DNA from: Histidinibacterium lentulum
GTDB taxonomy: Bacteria; Pseudomonadota; Alphaproteobacteria; Rhodobacterales; Rhodobacteraceae
Length of the DNA: 64,000 bases
Direction: 5' to 3'
Assembly (NCBI RefSeq): GCF_003789055.1
Contig: NZ_ML119084.1
Location: 248,001 to 312,000, forward strand
Under the pieces are notes generated by a model. The model was given only the letters and a program-made list of their open reading frames with translations. It did no database searches and was not told the origin of the DNA. The position numbers and the translations under genes were made by a program. Of this stretch, positions 25,469 to 34,311 are shown in pieces. Numbering within the stretch: the first letter of the stretch is position 1; each line of letters opens with the position of its first letter.

Positions 25469-27537
25469 TGTTCACTGCCGAAGCCGGCGCCCTGACGGTG
25501 CGTTGCGCGGGCGAGACACTGCGGATCGAGGCCCACGGCCCCGACGCCCTGCGCATCCGCGCCCGCCCCGGCGGCGCCGTGGCGGAGCCCCATGTCTCCG
25601 CCCTGCTCAACCCGGCCGACACGGCGCCGGAGGTCCATGCCGGTGAGGACCGGGGCCACATCGTCAACGGCCGCATCCGGGCGGACGTGCGCCTGACCCG
25701 CAGGCTGGGCGCGGACGTGACGCGCGAGCCGGTGATCCGCTTCACCGACACCGTGACGGGCGAGGAACTGCTGTCGGAGACCCGCTCCCACTTCGCCGGT
25801 CCCGCGCCGCGGTCGTTCAAGGCGCTGGCCTCGGGCTCGTTCCAGCTCGAGGCGACCTTCCGCGCCTACGAGGACGAGCACCTGATGGGCCTCGGCCAGC
25901 CGCAACACGGGCAGGAGGATCTCAAGGGCGTCTCAACGACGCTCGCGCAGCAGAACACCCATGTGGTCGTGCCCTTCGTGATCTCTTCGCGGGGCTACGG
26001 GTTCCTGTGGAACAACCCCGCCGTGGGCCGCTGCGATTTCGCCCACAACGTCACCCGCTGGCGGGCCGAGGCGACGCCGGGCCTCGACTACTGGATCTGC
26101 GCCGGGGACAGCCCGCAGGCGATCCTGCGCCGCTACCTTCAGGCCACGGGCATGCCGCCGCGCCTGCCCGAGTGGGCCACGGGTTTCTGGCAGTGCAAGC
26201 TGCGCTACCGCACGCAGGAGGAGGTCCTCGAGGTCGCGCGGGAGTACCGGCGGCGCGGGCTGCCGCTCTCCTGCATCGTCATAGACTTCTTCAACTGGAC
26301 GAAGCAGGGCGAATGGCGCTTCGACCCGGACCAGTGGCCGGACCCCGAGGGGCTGGTGGCGGAACTCAAGGCCATGGGCATCCGCACGATGGTGTCGATC
26401 TGGCCCACGGTCTCGGCCAACTCCCGCCACTACGGCGAGATGCGCGACAAGGGGTTTCTGTTGCGCAGCGAGAGGGGCCTGCCCGCGCTGATCCAGTTTC
26501 CCGACAAGGACCCCTACGGCGTCCACTTCATGACCTATTACGACGCCTTCAACCCCGAGGCGCGGGACTTCCACTGGGCGCGCGCCAAGGAGGGCTACCT
26601 CGACCGCGGGCTGGAGAATTTCTGGATCGACGCCTGCGAGCCGGAGCTACGCCCGCTTCACCCCGAAAACGTCCGCACGTATCTCGGGAACGGGGCGGAG
26701 ATGCTCTCGGCCTATCCCGTGCTCCACGCGCGCCGCTACGCCGAGGGCCTGCGCGCGGCGGGCAAGACCGGGTCCGTCCTGCTCTGCCGCTCCACCTGGG
26801 CAGGCGGGCAGCGCGATCCGGTGATCCTGTGGTCGGGCGACGTCTGGTCCAACTGGCAGGATTACCGCGCCCAGGTCGCGGCGGGGCTGCACGCGGCGAT
26901 GTCCGGCATGGGCTGGTGGACGACCGATATCGGCGGCTTCTACGAAGGCCACCGCGACGACCCGTCATTCCGAGAGTTGCTGGTGCGCTGGTTCGAGTTC
27001 GGCGTCTTCTCCCCCATCTGCCGCCTGCACGGCGTGCGCATCCCCGACGGCGTGCCCTTCTCCGCGCCCGACGGAGAGGTCGACTATGGCCGGCCCGTGT
27101 TCGAGGTCTTCACCGACACCGGCGGCGACAACGAGGTCTGGTCCTACGGCGCGGACCTGCTGGCGGTCTTCACCCGCCTGCTGCACCTGCGCGAGAGGCT
27201 GCGGCCCTACGTGCAGGCCTGCATGGAGACCTTCGCGGAAGAGGGCATCCCGCCCATGCGGCCCCTGCCCTTCGCCTTCCCGTCCGATGCCGGGGCGCGG
27301 GCGCAGCAGGGGGCCTATATGCTCGGCCCAGACCTGCTCGTCGCGCCGGTACTGGAGGAAGGGGCGGAGAGCCGGCAGGTGCGCCTCCCAGCCGGGGAGG
27401 CATGGGTCCATGTCTGGTCGGGCGACCTGCATGACGGCGGTGCTGCGGTCACCGTGCTCTGTCCCTACGGCGCGCCCCCGGTCTTTTGCCGGCAGGGCGC
27501 ATGGGACGCGCGGAGGGCCGTTTTCTCGACCGGCTGA
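25468..27537 (+). CDS. GH31 alpha-glycosidase, alpha-xylosidase-like
   Basis: This 689-residue glycoside hydrolase family 31 enzyme has an N-terminal beta domain and a TIM barrel. The nucleophile Asp388 lies in FWIDACEPE and the likely acid/base Asp458 in WSGDVWSNW. IDFFNWTKQGEWRFDPDQW resembles YicI-like alpha-xylosidases, so alpha-xyloside or a substituted alpha-glucoside is likely, but GH31 also covers sulfoquinovosidases and alpha-glucosidases. No signal peptide is seen, so imported oligosaccharide would be cut in the cytosol. It ends the rightward operon. Confidence 0.9.
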   Translation: MFTAEAGALTVRCAGETLRIEAHGPDALRIRARPGGAVAEPHVSALLNPADTAPEVHAGEDRGHIVNGRIRADVRLTRRLGADVTREPVIRFTDTVTGEELLSETRSHFAGPAPRSFKALASGSFQLEATFRAYEDEHLMGLGQPQHGQEDLKGVSTTLAQQNTHVVVPFVISSRGYGFLWNNPAVGRCDFAHNVTRWRAEATPGLDYWICAGDSPQAILRRYLQATGMPPRLPEWATGFWQCKLRYRTQEEVLEVAREYRRRGLPLSCIVIDFFNWTKQGEWRFDPDQWPDPEGLVAELKAMGIRTMVSIWPTVSANSRHYGEMRDKGFLLRSERGLPALIQFPDKDPYGVHFMTYYDAFNPEARDFHWARAKEGYLDRGLENFWIDACEPELRPLHPENVRTYLGNGAEMLSAYPVLHARRYAEGLRAAGKTGSVLLCRSTWAGGQRDPVILWSGDVWSNWQDYRAQVAAGLHAAMSGMGWWTTDIGGFYEGHRDDPSFRELLVRWFEFGVFSPICRLHGVRIPDGVPFSAPDGEVDYGRPVFEVFTDTGGDNEVWSYGADLLAVFTRLLHLRERLRPYVQACMETFAEEGIPPMRPLPFAFPSDAGARAQQGAYMLGPDLLVAPVLEEGAESRQVRLPAGEAWVHVWSGDLHDGGAAVTVLCPYGAPPVFCRQGAWDARRAVFSTG

Positions 27538-27557
27538 GCCCGGCGACGCGGGCAGGA

Positions 27558-27593
27558 GCGAGGGGCCAGCCCCTCGCGCTCCCCGGGATATTT
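27558..27593 (+). terminator. Hairpin plus CCCCGGGATATTT terminator
   Basis: GCGAGGGGC (27558-27566) pairs with GCCCCTCGC (27569-27577), followed by CCCCGGGATATTT. It lies between the convergent GH31 and Gfo/Idh genes and ends the rightward operon. The 13-mer is identical to the one after the hairpins at 12.6 kb. Confidence 0.65.
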
Positions 27594-27614
27594 GAAGCCC
27601 AAAGAGAATGGGGG

Positions 27615-28634
27615 TCAGAGCGTCACGGGCCGGCCGCTGCGGATCGCCTCGTCGGCCGCGAGGCAGATGGCAAGCGACCGCACCGCGTCCTCCATGTGGC
27701 GGGAGAGGTCGCGGTTCTCGGTGATCGCGGCAAACATCCAGGCCTGCTCCGCGTCGCAGAGCGCCTGGTGGCCGGGTTCGTTCTCGAGGGCGATCAGCCG
27801 GTCGCCCTCGGGGCGATGGACCAGCAGGCCGCCGACCTTCGTATGGCCGTCGATATCGGCGCTCTCGCCCTTGTCGGCGTCGGTGATCGACACCGACCCG
27901 CCCGGGGAGATCACGTCCTTCACGAAGAACGCCGTCTCCGACATCATCGGCCCCCAGCCCGCCTCGTACCAGCCGACGGAGCCGTCCGCGAAGGTCACCT
28001 GCAACTGGCCGTAATTGTACATGTCGGGCGCGATCTCCTCCGAGAGGCGCAGTCCTATGCCCTGCACGCGGACAGGGGCGGCGTCGGTGATCTGGCACCA
28101 GACATCGACGTAATGGACCCCGCAATCCACGAGCGGCGAGGTGGTCTGCATGAGCGCCTTGTGGGTCTCCCACTCCGGCCCTCTCGACTGCTGGTTGAGG
28201 TTCATGCGGAACACGTAGGGGCCGCCCAGCGCGCGGGCCTCGGCGATCAGGCGCTGCCATGACGGATGGTGCCGCAGGATGTAGCCCACGCCCAGCTTGC
28301 GCCCGGTCTCCTGCGCCTTTTCCACCACCGCCCGCGCATCGGCCACGGTCGTGGCCAGCGGTTTCTCCACGAAGACATGGGCGCCCTGCTCCATCGCGCG
28401 GATGGCGAGTCCCGCGTGGCTGTCGGAGTAGGTCGCGATCACCACGAGATCCGGGTCCAGCGCCAGCCCCTCCTCCGCCGTGCGGAATTGCGGATAGCCC
28501 TCCAGCGCCTCGGGCAGGTCGGCGCGCGGCGATCGGTTGACGAGGCCCACGATCTCGCTGCCGGGATGCGCGTGATGGGCGAGCGCATGGCTGCGGCCCA
28601 TGTTGCCGAGGCCGATGACCAGCGTGCGGATCAC
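27615..28634 (-). CDS. Gfo/Idh/MocA family oxidoreductase
   Basis: This 339-residue NAD(P)-dependent sugar oxidoreductase has the N-terminal dinucleotide fold VIGLGNMGRSHA, the catalytic-lysine motif HVFVEKPLA and the substrate histidine in DCGVHYVDVW. Such enzymes oxidise sugars, inositols or glycosides. The GTG at 28634 overlaps the stop of the preceding Gfo/Idh gene (GTGA). It is last in the long leftward operon, third of three consecutive paralogues. Substrate is unknown. Confidence 0.91.
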   Translation of the reverse strand: MIRTLVIGLGNMGRSHALAHHAHPGSEIVGLVNRSPRADLPEALEGYPQFRTAEEGLALDPDLVVIATYSDSHAGLAIRAMEQGAHVFVEKPLATTVADARAVVEKAQETGRKLGVGYILRHHPSWQRLIAEARALGGPYVFRMNLNQQSRGPEWETHKALMQTTSPLVDCGVHYVDVWCQITDAAPVRVQGIGLRLSEEIAPDMYNYGQLQVTFADGSVGWYEAGWGPMMSETAFFVKDVISPGGSVSITDADKGESADIDGHTKVGGLLVHRPEGDRLIALENEPGHQALCDAEQAWMFAAITENRDLSRHMEDAVRSLAICLAADEAIRSGRPVTL

Positions 28635-29749
28635 GGTGTGGCGCCAAGCATCTCGCGCACCTCGCCTAGCTTCATCTCGCGCCCGCCCTTGTCCGAGGCG
28701 ATGGCGGCGAAGGTCAGCGCGAGGCTTTGCAGGTTCTCGCGCGCGCCGTTCACCGGCTCGCGGTCCTCCTCGATTGCGCATAGGAGTTCGCCCATCGCCC
28801 CGCGGAAGCCGTCGTTGAACCACGTGCCTTCCAGAACCGGCGTCGCCCGTCCCTCGGCGGTGGTCAGCGTCACCGATTGCGTGCCGAGATCGGCGCCGAG
28901 GCTGACAAGGCTGCCCTTCGTGCCCACGACATAGGTGTGATCGTGCGGCCCGTGGGGGGCCGCGCCGTCGAAGACGAGGCTGGCCTGCGCGCCGTCGAGC
29001 CGCACCAGCGCCTGCGCCAGCAAGGGCGGGCGTGCAGTCTGGCCGATGGCGCGGGTGGAGGAGGCGACCACCGACTGCACACGGCCGGGCGCGAGCGAGG
29101 TCACGAAGTCGAACCAGTGCACGCCGAAATCGTAAAGGATCAGGTCGTCGATCTTCTCGAAATCGGTGCCCTCGATCCAGCCGTGGTTCCAGGCGATGTT
29201 GCAGTGGACCGAGATCAGGTCGCCGATCAGCCCGGCCCGCACCGCCTGCCGTATCCACGCCATGTGCGGCGACCAGCGGCCGTTCTGGTTGATCGCGAGC
29301 TTGACACCCTTCTCGTCGGCCAGCTTCACCAGCCTTTCGCCGTCCTCGAGCCGGGTGACGAAGGGCTTCTGGCTCAGGACATGCTTGCCCGCCTCGAGCG
29401 CGGCCTCGATGATCGGGAGCCGGGCCTGCGGATAGGGCGTGATGTCCACCACGTCGATCGTGGGGTCCGCCAGCAGCGCGCGCCAGTCGTCGGTGGTCAC
29501 CGCCTCCGGGTAGTATTTCGCGGCCTTGTCCTCGGCCTTCCTGAGCGTCCGGTTGGCGATGGCCACCACGTCCCAGCCCGCAGTGCGATAGGCGTCCAGA
29601 TGGGAGGCGGAGATCCCGCCCGCGCCGATCAGCGCGATCCTCGGGCGGTAGCTCTTTGGCGCCGGGGGACGGTAGTCGATCGGAGGCGCATCGATCTCGG
29701 GCAGCTCCGCCGCCTTCAGGGCATAGGTGTCGGTGTCGACCTCGCTCAT
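28631..29749 (-). CDS. Gfo/Idh/MocA family oxidoreductase with QKP motif
   Basis: This 372-residue member has a 35-residue N-terminal lead before the Rossmann motif ALIGAGGISASHL. The usual EKP motif is QKP (HVLSQKPFV), keeping the lysine but not the glutamate. The likely catalytic histidine is in DFGVHWFDFV. It is coupled by four-base overlaps to Gfo/Idh genes on both sides, so three paralogues are made from one message. The extended N-terminus and QKP suggest a specialised substrate; this is inference. Confidence 0.9.
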   Translation of the reverse strand: MSEVDTDTYALKAAELPEIDAPPIDYRPPAPKSYRPRIALIGAGGISASHLDAYRTAGWDVVAIANRTLRKAEDKAAKYYPEAVTTDDWRALLADPTIDVVDITPYPQARLPIIEAALEAGKHVLSQKPFVTRLEDGERLVKLADEKGVKLAINQNGRWSPHMAWIRQAVRAGLIGDLISVHCNIAWNHGWIEGTDFEKIDDLILYDFGVHWFDFVTSLAPGRVQSVVASSTRAIGQTARPPLLAQALVRLDGAQASLVFDGAAPHGPHDHTYVVGTKGSLVSLGADLGTQSVTLTTAEGRATPVLEGTWFNDGFRGAMGELLCAIEEDREPVNGARENLQSLALTFAAIASDKGGREMKLGEVREMLGATP

Positions 29750-30810
29750 GGCAAGAGCTCCAGAGTGCGTTTCTCGATGCTCGAGCGCATCGCCGTGTCC
29801 ACGATCCTTTGCGCCGTCAGACAGAGCGCGGGATCGAGCGGGCCTTCCATTGGCAAGCCCGCCTTGATCCGCCCGAGGACGTATTCGATGGCGTTCGTCT
29901 CGCCGGCTTTCAGCGGCTCCGCCGTGACCGCATGGGCCTCCGGCCGCGCGCGGGTCTGGAGCGTGACGTGATCGGCGTAGTCGTAGCTGGACAATGTTCC
30001 TTCGGTGCCCACGAAGACGAAGCCGCATTTCGGCTGCGGCTGGTGGGTCCATGGGTCGGTGAAGGTGCCCCAGCGGGTCTCCATCTTGGACAGGCCCTTC
30101 TCGTAGCGGCAGATGGTAATGGAATGCTGGTCGACCTCGATCCCCGGCGTCTCGTCCACGACGCAGGTCACCTCCAGAGGTGCCGCGCCATTCATGTACC
30201 AGGTGCCGAGCGTCGCGCCGTATCCGAGGTAGTCGAGCAGCGACCCGCCGCCTGCCTCCTTCTTGTACCACCAGGCGTCGGGCTTCTGGCGCTCCACCTC
30301 CTCGGGGGTGACCTCCACCTTGTCGGCGAGGTGGTAGAGCGGGCCGCGATTGCCGTCGTAGAAATGCACCTCGATCAGTTCGCCGATCTCGCCCGCCTCA
30401 ATGAGGCCCTTGGCGGTGACGTGGCTCGCCACCCAGCGCAGGGGCCAGTTGATGGCCAGTGTCCGCCCGGTGCCCTCCATCGCGCGGATCATCCGGCGCG
30501 CGTCATCCGCCGAGGCGGCGAAGGGCTTCTCGACGAAGACATGGCAGCCATGGGGTGCGAGCCGCTCCGTCATCTCCGCATGACCGGCGGTGTTCACGCA
30601 GAGGATGGCCATGTCAGGCGCGGTGGCCATGGCCGCGTCGAAATCGGTGAAGACGCGGTCCTCGGGGATGCCGAACGTCTCCGCCGCGCCCTGCATCCTG
30701 GTCCGGTCAGGGTCCCAGATCGCGCAGATTTCGGCCTCGGGGTGATCCTGCACGCAGCGCAGCAGATCGCCCATATGCATGTGGTCGAAGGATATTCCGG
30801 CGATGCGCAT
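29746..30810 (-). CDS. Gfo/Idh/MocA family oxidoreductase
   Basis: This 354-residue protein starts MRIAGISFDHMHMGD, an unusual opening in place of GxGxxG, and carries HVFVEKPFA with the catalytic lysine. The histidine position of the second domain reads LDYLGYGATLG, so Tyr or Gly replaces His, as in some family members. It may have different chemistry or an altered nucleotide site. It is the first of three coupled Gfo/Idh genes and starts 14 bases after the permease stop. Confidence 0.87.
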   Translation of the reverse strand: MRIAGISFDHMHMGDLLRCVQDHPEAEICAIWDPDRTRMQGAAETFGIPEDRVFTDFDAAMATAPDMAILCVNTAGHAEMTERLAPHGCHVFVEKPFAASADDARRMIRAMEGTGRTLAINWPLRWVASHVTAKGLIEAGEIGELIEVHFYDGNRGPLYHLADKVEVTPEEVERQKPDAWWYKKEAGGGSLLDYLGYGATLGTWYMNGAAPLEVTCVVDETPGIEVDQHSITICRYEKGLSKMETRWGTFTDPWTHQPQPKCGFVFVGTEGTLSSYDYADHVTLQTRARPEAHAVTAEPLKAGETNAIEYVLGRIKAGLPMEGPLDPALCLTAQRIVDTAMRSSIEKRTLELLP

Positions 30811-30824
30811 GGGGGCCTCCCTGG

Positions 30825-31778
30825 CTAGCGGTCCGTCAGGCGGACGTAGATGGCGGTGACGACGAGGATGATCAGCCCGAAGAGCAGCACGCGCATCCCC
30901 TCGGGCATCCGCATGAGCGTCAGAAGCGTGTCGAGCACCCGCAGGATCAGCGCGCCGACGATGGTGCCCGCATAGCTGCCGCGCCCGCCGAAGATGGAGG
31001 TGCCGCCAATCACCGCGGCAGCGACCGAGGGCAACAGGAGCGGGTTCACGAGGCTCAGCGACGGCGCGCGGATGAGGCCGACGTAGAGCAGCCCCGCGAT
31101 GCCCGCGACCAGCCCCGACAGCGTGTAGAGCAGCAGGTAGACCTGCCAGGCGCGGACGCCCGAGAGCCGCGCCGCCTCCTTGTTCGAGCCGATGGCATAG
31201 AGCGCGCGGCCAAAGCCGGTGCGGCTCTGGGCGTAGATCAGCAGCGCCGCGAAGGGCACGAAGATCAGCAGCGAGTTGGGAAAGCCCCAGGTCACGCCGG
31301 TGCCGAGCCAAGTCAGGAAGGGCGGCACCTCGGACCCCGTGGCGATGACGAAGCGCTGGTAGACCTGCAGGCATCCCGTGCCGATCAGGCCCGTGCCCAG
31401 CGACATGATGAGCGGGTGCACGTTGGCGAAGGCCACGCCGATGCCGTTTACCAGCCCGATCAGAAGCGCGGGGATCAGCGCCAGCAGGATGGCGGGGCCG
31501 GTCCCCACGACGGGCACCAGCGTAGCCATGACGAAGGCCGAAACAGTGGCCACCACGCCCGCCGAAAGGTCGATCCCGCCGGTATACATGGTGAAGGTCT
31601 GGCAGGCCGCGAGCATCGCCAGCGGGATCGCGAACTTCACCGTGTTGCCGATCCAGCGCTCGTTGAGGATGCCGGGGCGCATGAACTCCAGCACGCCCAC
31701 GAGCAGCGCCAGCAGGATCAGGAGCGGGATCACGGGGTTGTCCCCGAGGAACCGGCCTATGCGGGCAAGCGCGCTCAT
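30825..31778 (-). CDS. Sugar ABC transporter permease (RbsC type)
   Basis: This 317-residue permease has about eight to ten hydrophobic helices and the family loop TGGIDLSAGVVATVSAF. AIGSNKEAARLSGVRAW is the cytoplasmic coupling segment, and GGTSIFGGRGSYAGTIVGAL is a conserved late motif of the ribose/xylose type. It is one of two permeases, suggesting a heterodimeric channel with the next gene upstream. Its start overlaps that gene by four bases. Confidence 0.92.
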   Translation of the reverse strand: MSALARIGRFLGDNPVIPLLILLALLVGVLEFMRPGILNERWIGNTVKFAIPLAMLAACQTFTMYTGGIDLSAGVVATVSAFVMATLVPVVGTGPAILLALIPALLIGLVNGIGVAFANVHPLIMSLGTGLIGTGCLQVYQRFVIATGSEVPPFLTWLGTGVTWGFPNSLLIFVPFAALLIYAQSRTGFGRALYAIGSNKEAARLSGVRAWQVYLLLYTLSGLVAGIAGLLYVGLIRAPSLSLVNPLLLPSVAAAVIGGTSIFGGRGSYAGTIVGALILRVLDTLLTLMRMPEGMRVLLFGLIILVVTAIYVRLTDR

Positions 31779-32722
31779 GACCGCCTGCTCCGCAGGGCGA
31801 GAATGCCGCCCAGCATGACGACGCCCACCATGATCGTGCCCTCGACGATGGTGGTCACGTTCGGGTCGACCGAAGCCAGCGTCAGGTCCTGCCGGACCAG
31901 CCGCAGGATCAGCACCGCCAGCAGCGGGCCGACGAGGCCCCCGATCCCGCCGCCCAGTACCACGCCGCCCAGCACCGCGGCCGCGACGGCGGCCAGAAGG
32001 TAGGGTCCGGGGATCGGCTCTCCGATGCCGGTGGACATGGCCAGCGTTAGCCCGCCCATTGCCGAGAAGAGCCCGCAGATCGCGTAGGCCGCGATCCGGG
32101 TGCCCGCGATGTTCACGCCCGAGCGGTAGGCCGCGAGCGGGTCAGAGCCCACCGCATAGATCGCGAGGCCCAGTTTCGACCGGCGGATCGGAACCCAGAC
32201 GATGGCGACACCCACGACGGCGAGGATCAGGGCATTGGGCACCCAGGGAAGCACCGATCCGCGGATCAGTTGCTGCAGCCAGGGGGCCACCTGCCCGCCC
32301 GGGGCGTTCAGGATCAGCAGGGCAACGCCCTCCCAGACATAGAGCATGGCGAGCGTCACGACGATGTCGGGCACCTTCGTCACCACGATCAGCGCGCCGT
32401 TGATCGCCCCCATGGCAAGGCCGATCCCCAGCACCAGGAAGACGACCCCGATGGAAGTGCCCACCCCTGCGCCCTCCATCAGCACGGCGGCGGTGACCGA
32501 GGCCACGGCCATCATGGAGGCCACTGAAAGGTCGATGCCGCCCACGAGGATCGCCACCGCCATGCCCGCCGTGGCGAAGGCGAAGGGCAGCGCCGCACGG
32601 GCGAGGCTCTCGAAGCCGGAGGCGCTGTAGGTCGGCTGGATCGCCTTGGTCACAAGGGCGAGCGCGAACAAGAGCCCGACGAGGCCCAGGACCCAGGCCT
32701 GGTTGCGAAGGACGCGGATCAT
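31775..32722 (-). CDS. Sugar ABC transporter permease (RbsC type)
   Basis: This 315-residue partner permease has VGGIDLSVASMMAVASV and AVGSDPLAAYRSGVNIA in the same positions as the other permease, and GGVVLGGGIGGLVGPL in the C-terminal region. It is coupled to the ATPase gene upstream and the second permease downstream. Paired, non-identical permeases are common in sugar transporters of this class in alphaproteobacteria. Confidence 0.92.
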   Translation of the reverse strand: MIRVLRNQAWVLGLVGLLFALALVTKAIQPTYSASGFESLARAALPFAFATAGMAVAILVGGIDLSVASMMAVASVTAAVLMEGAGVGTSIGVVFLVLGIGLAMGAINGALIVVTKVPDIVVTLAMLYVWEGVALLILNAPGGQVAPWLQQLIRGSVLPWVPNALILAVVGVAIVWVPIRRSKLGLAIYAVGSDPLAAYRSGVNIAGTRIAAYAICGLFSAMGGLTLAMSTGIGEPIPGPYLLAAVAAAVLGGVVLGGGIGGLVGPLLAVLILRLVRQDLTLASVDPNVTTIVEGTIMVGVVMLGGILALRSRRS

Positions 32723-34203
32723 GCGGCGCCCTCGGATGTCTGCAGTCCGTAGGCGGCGCGCATCAGGCGTTCGTCGGTGGCCTCCGCGGCCTCGATCACC
32801 TCGACCACGCGGCCCTTGAAGATGACGACGGCGCGGTCGCAGGCGCGGCGCACCTCCTCGAGTTCGGAGGTGTAGAACAGGACCGCGGCGCCCTGGTCTG
32901 CCAGCTCGCGGACGAGCGGGTAGATCTGGCCCTTGGTGCGGACGTCGATGCCGCGGGTGGGATCGAAAAGCAGAAGGGTTTCAACACCTTTCGCGAGCCA
33001 TCGGCCGATGGTGACCTTCTGCTGGTTGCCGCCGGAGAGCCTCTGCACCTCGCCCTGGGCGCGGGTGTCGATCTGAAGCCGCTCGATGGCCGCGGCGACC
33101 TTCTCGGCCTCGGCGCGCATCCCGATGGGCCCCCAGCGGCCCATGCGGGCGGTCAGCGGCAGGGCGATGTTCTCCCGCACGGACCGGCCCGCGAGCAGGG
33201 CATGGGCGCGGTCGCCGGGGACGTAGGTCAGGCCCGCGGCGATGGCGTCGGCAGGGTGGCGGAAGCGGCGCGGCGCGCCGTCCACCTCCAGCGTCCCACG
33301 GTCGGCGGGGCGGAAACCTGCAAGAATGTCAAAGAGTTCGTCCTGCCCCTGCCCTTCCAGCGCGACAACGCCCAGAACCTCGCCCGGGTGCAGATCGAAG
33401 CTCACGTCCTCGAGGGCCGTGCCCGCTGCCAGCCCCCTCGCCCTCAGCCGCGGCTTCCCCGCAGGCCGGGCTTCGGCCCCGCGCGGGGCGGGTTCCGACG
33501 ACGTCAACGCGGTCCCCAGCATCATCTCCACGATGCGGTCCTCGACGCCCGGCTCGATGGGCACGTCGCCCACGGTATGGCCGTCGCGCAGGACAGAGGC
33601 GCGGTCGCAGAGCTGGGCGATCTCGGTGAAGCGGTGGCTGATGTAGATGACGGCTATTCCGTTATCTGCCTGATATCGCACGGTTTTCAGGACGCGCTCC
33701 ACGAGGTTCGTGGGCAGCGCGGCGGTCATTTCATCGAGCATCAGCACCTTCGGTTCCGCGGCGAGGGCGCGGGCGAGATCGAGGATACGCAGGGTCGCGA
33801 GCGGCAGGCGTCCGGCCGTCTCGGACAGGTCCAGCGACTCGATGCCAAGCTCGCGAGTCCAGTGCAGGAACGGGTCCACCGGCGTATCGCCGAGGCGCAG
33901 GTTGTCGCGGACAGTGAGGTCCGGGATCAGCGCAGGCTCCTGATAAACGGGCACGATTCCCGCGCGGCGGGCGGCTGCGGGCGAGGAGATCGTGCTGTCG
34001 GTCCCGTCGATGCGGACGGTTCCCGCGTCGCGTTTCAGGGCACCTGTCAGGATCTTGACGAAGGTCGACTTGCCCGCGCCGTTGGCGCCCATCAGGGCCA
34101 CGACCTCGCCTGCATGCACCGTCAGCGCGGCGTCGGACAGGGCGGTGACCGCGCCGAAACGCTTCGCGACGCCGGAAGCGTCGAGGACCGGTTGGGGCGT
34201 CAT
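32719..34203 (-). CDS. Sugar ABC transporter ATP-binding protein, double-domain RbsA type
   Basis: This 494-residue protein joins two ATPase domains. The first has Walker A GANGAGKSTF and Walker B LMLDEMTAAL, but its signature region reads LPLATLRILDLARAL, not LSxGxxQ. The second has a degenerate Walker A (VALEGQGQDELF) and an intact signature LSGGNQQKVTI, as usual in RbsA-like proteins. So one intact composite ATP site is expected. I choose the ATG at 34203 (MTPQPVLDAS). Just upstream are three phased GTGCAC repeats and a strong hairpin. Confidence 0.92.
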   Translation of the reverse strand: MTPQPVLDASGVAKRFGAVTALSDAALTVHAGEVVALMGANGAGKSTFVKILTGALKRDAGTVRIDGTDSTISSPAAARRAGIVPVYQEPALIPDLTVRDNLRLGDTPVDPFLHWTRELGIESLDLSETAGRLPLATLRILDLARALAAEPKVLMLDEMTAALPTNLVERVLKTVRYQADNGIAVIYISHRFTEIAQLCDRASVLRDGHTVGDVPIEPGVEDRIVEMMLGTALTSSEPAPRGAEARPAGKPRLRARGLAAGTALEDVSFDLHPGEVLGVVALEGQGQDELFDILAGFRPADRGTLEVDGAPRRFRHPADAIAAGLTYVPGDRAHALLAGRSVRENIALPLTARMGRWGPIGMRAEAEKVAAAIERLQIDTRAQGEVQRLSGGNQQKVTIGRWLAKGVETLLLFDPTRGIDVRTKGQIYPLVRELADQGAAVLFYTSELEEVRRACDRAVVIFKGRVVEVIEAAEATDERLMRAAYGLQTSEGAA

Positions 34204-34231
34204 TCCGCTCGAAACCTCCGTGATGCAGGGC

Positions 34232-34259
34232 GTGCACAGCGCGTGCACAACCCGTGCAC
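34232..34259 (-). repeat. Three CGTGCAC repeats at exact 11-bp spacing
   Basis: GTGCAC, itself a palindrome, occurs at 34232-34237, 34243-34248 and 34254-34259, each preceded by C. The constant 11-bp step puts all copies on one DNA face. They lie 29-56 bases upstream of the ATPase start, downstream of the hairpin. Confidence 0.7.
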
Positions 34260-34275
34260 CGCCCGACGGGCGAGT

Positions 34276-34302
34276 GCCGCCCCGGACCGGGTCCGGGGCG
34301 GC
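34276..34302 (-). terminator. Perfect 12-bp hairpin between binding-protein and ATPase genes
   Basis: GCCGCCCCGGAC pairs with GTCCGGGGCGGC around CGG. It follows the binding-protein stop by nine bases. In transporter operons such a hairpin protects the binding-protein mRNA and limits read-through to the ATPase and permeases, giving excess binding protein. That role is inferred from position. Confidence 0.6.
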
Positions 34303-34311
34303 GTCGTTGCC

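Noticed and set aside
25468-27537. GH31 gene as a sulfoquinovosidase
   Set aside because: The island lacks flavin monooxygenase or sulfo-glycolysis genes, and the barrel sequence is nearer to alpha-xylosidases. It cannot be fully excluded.
32719-34203. Degenerate signature and Walker motifs of the double ATPase as signs of decay
   Set aside because: One weakened half-site in each domain is normal for RbsA-type proteins, so the protein is judged functional.
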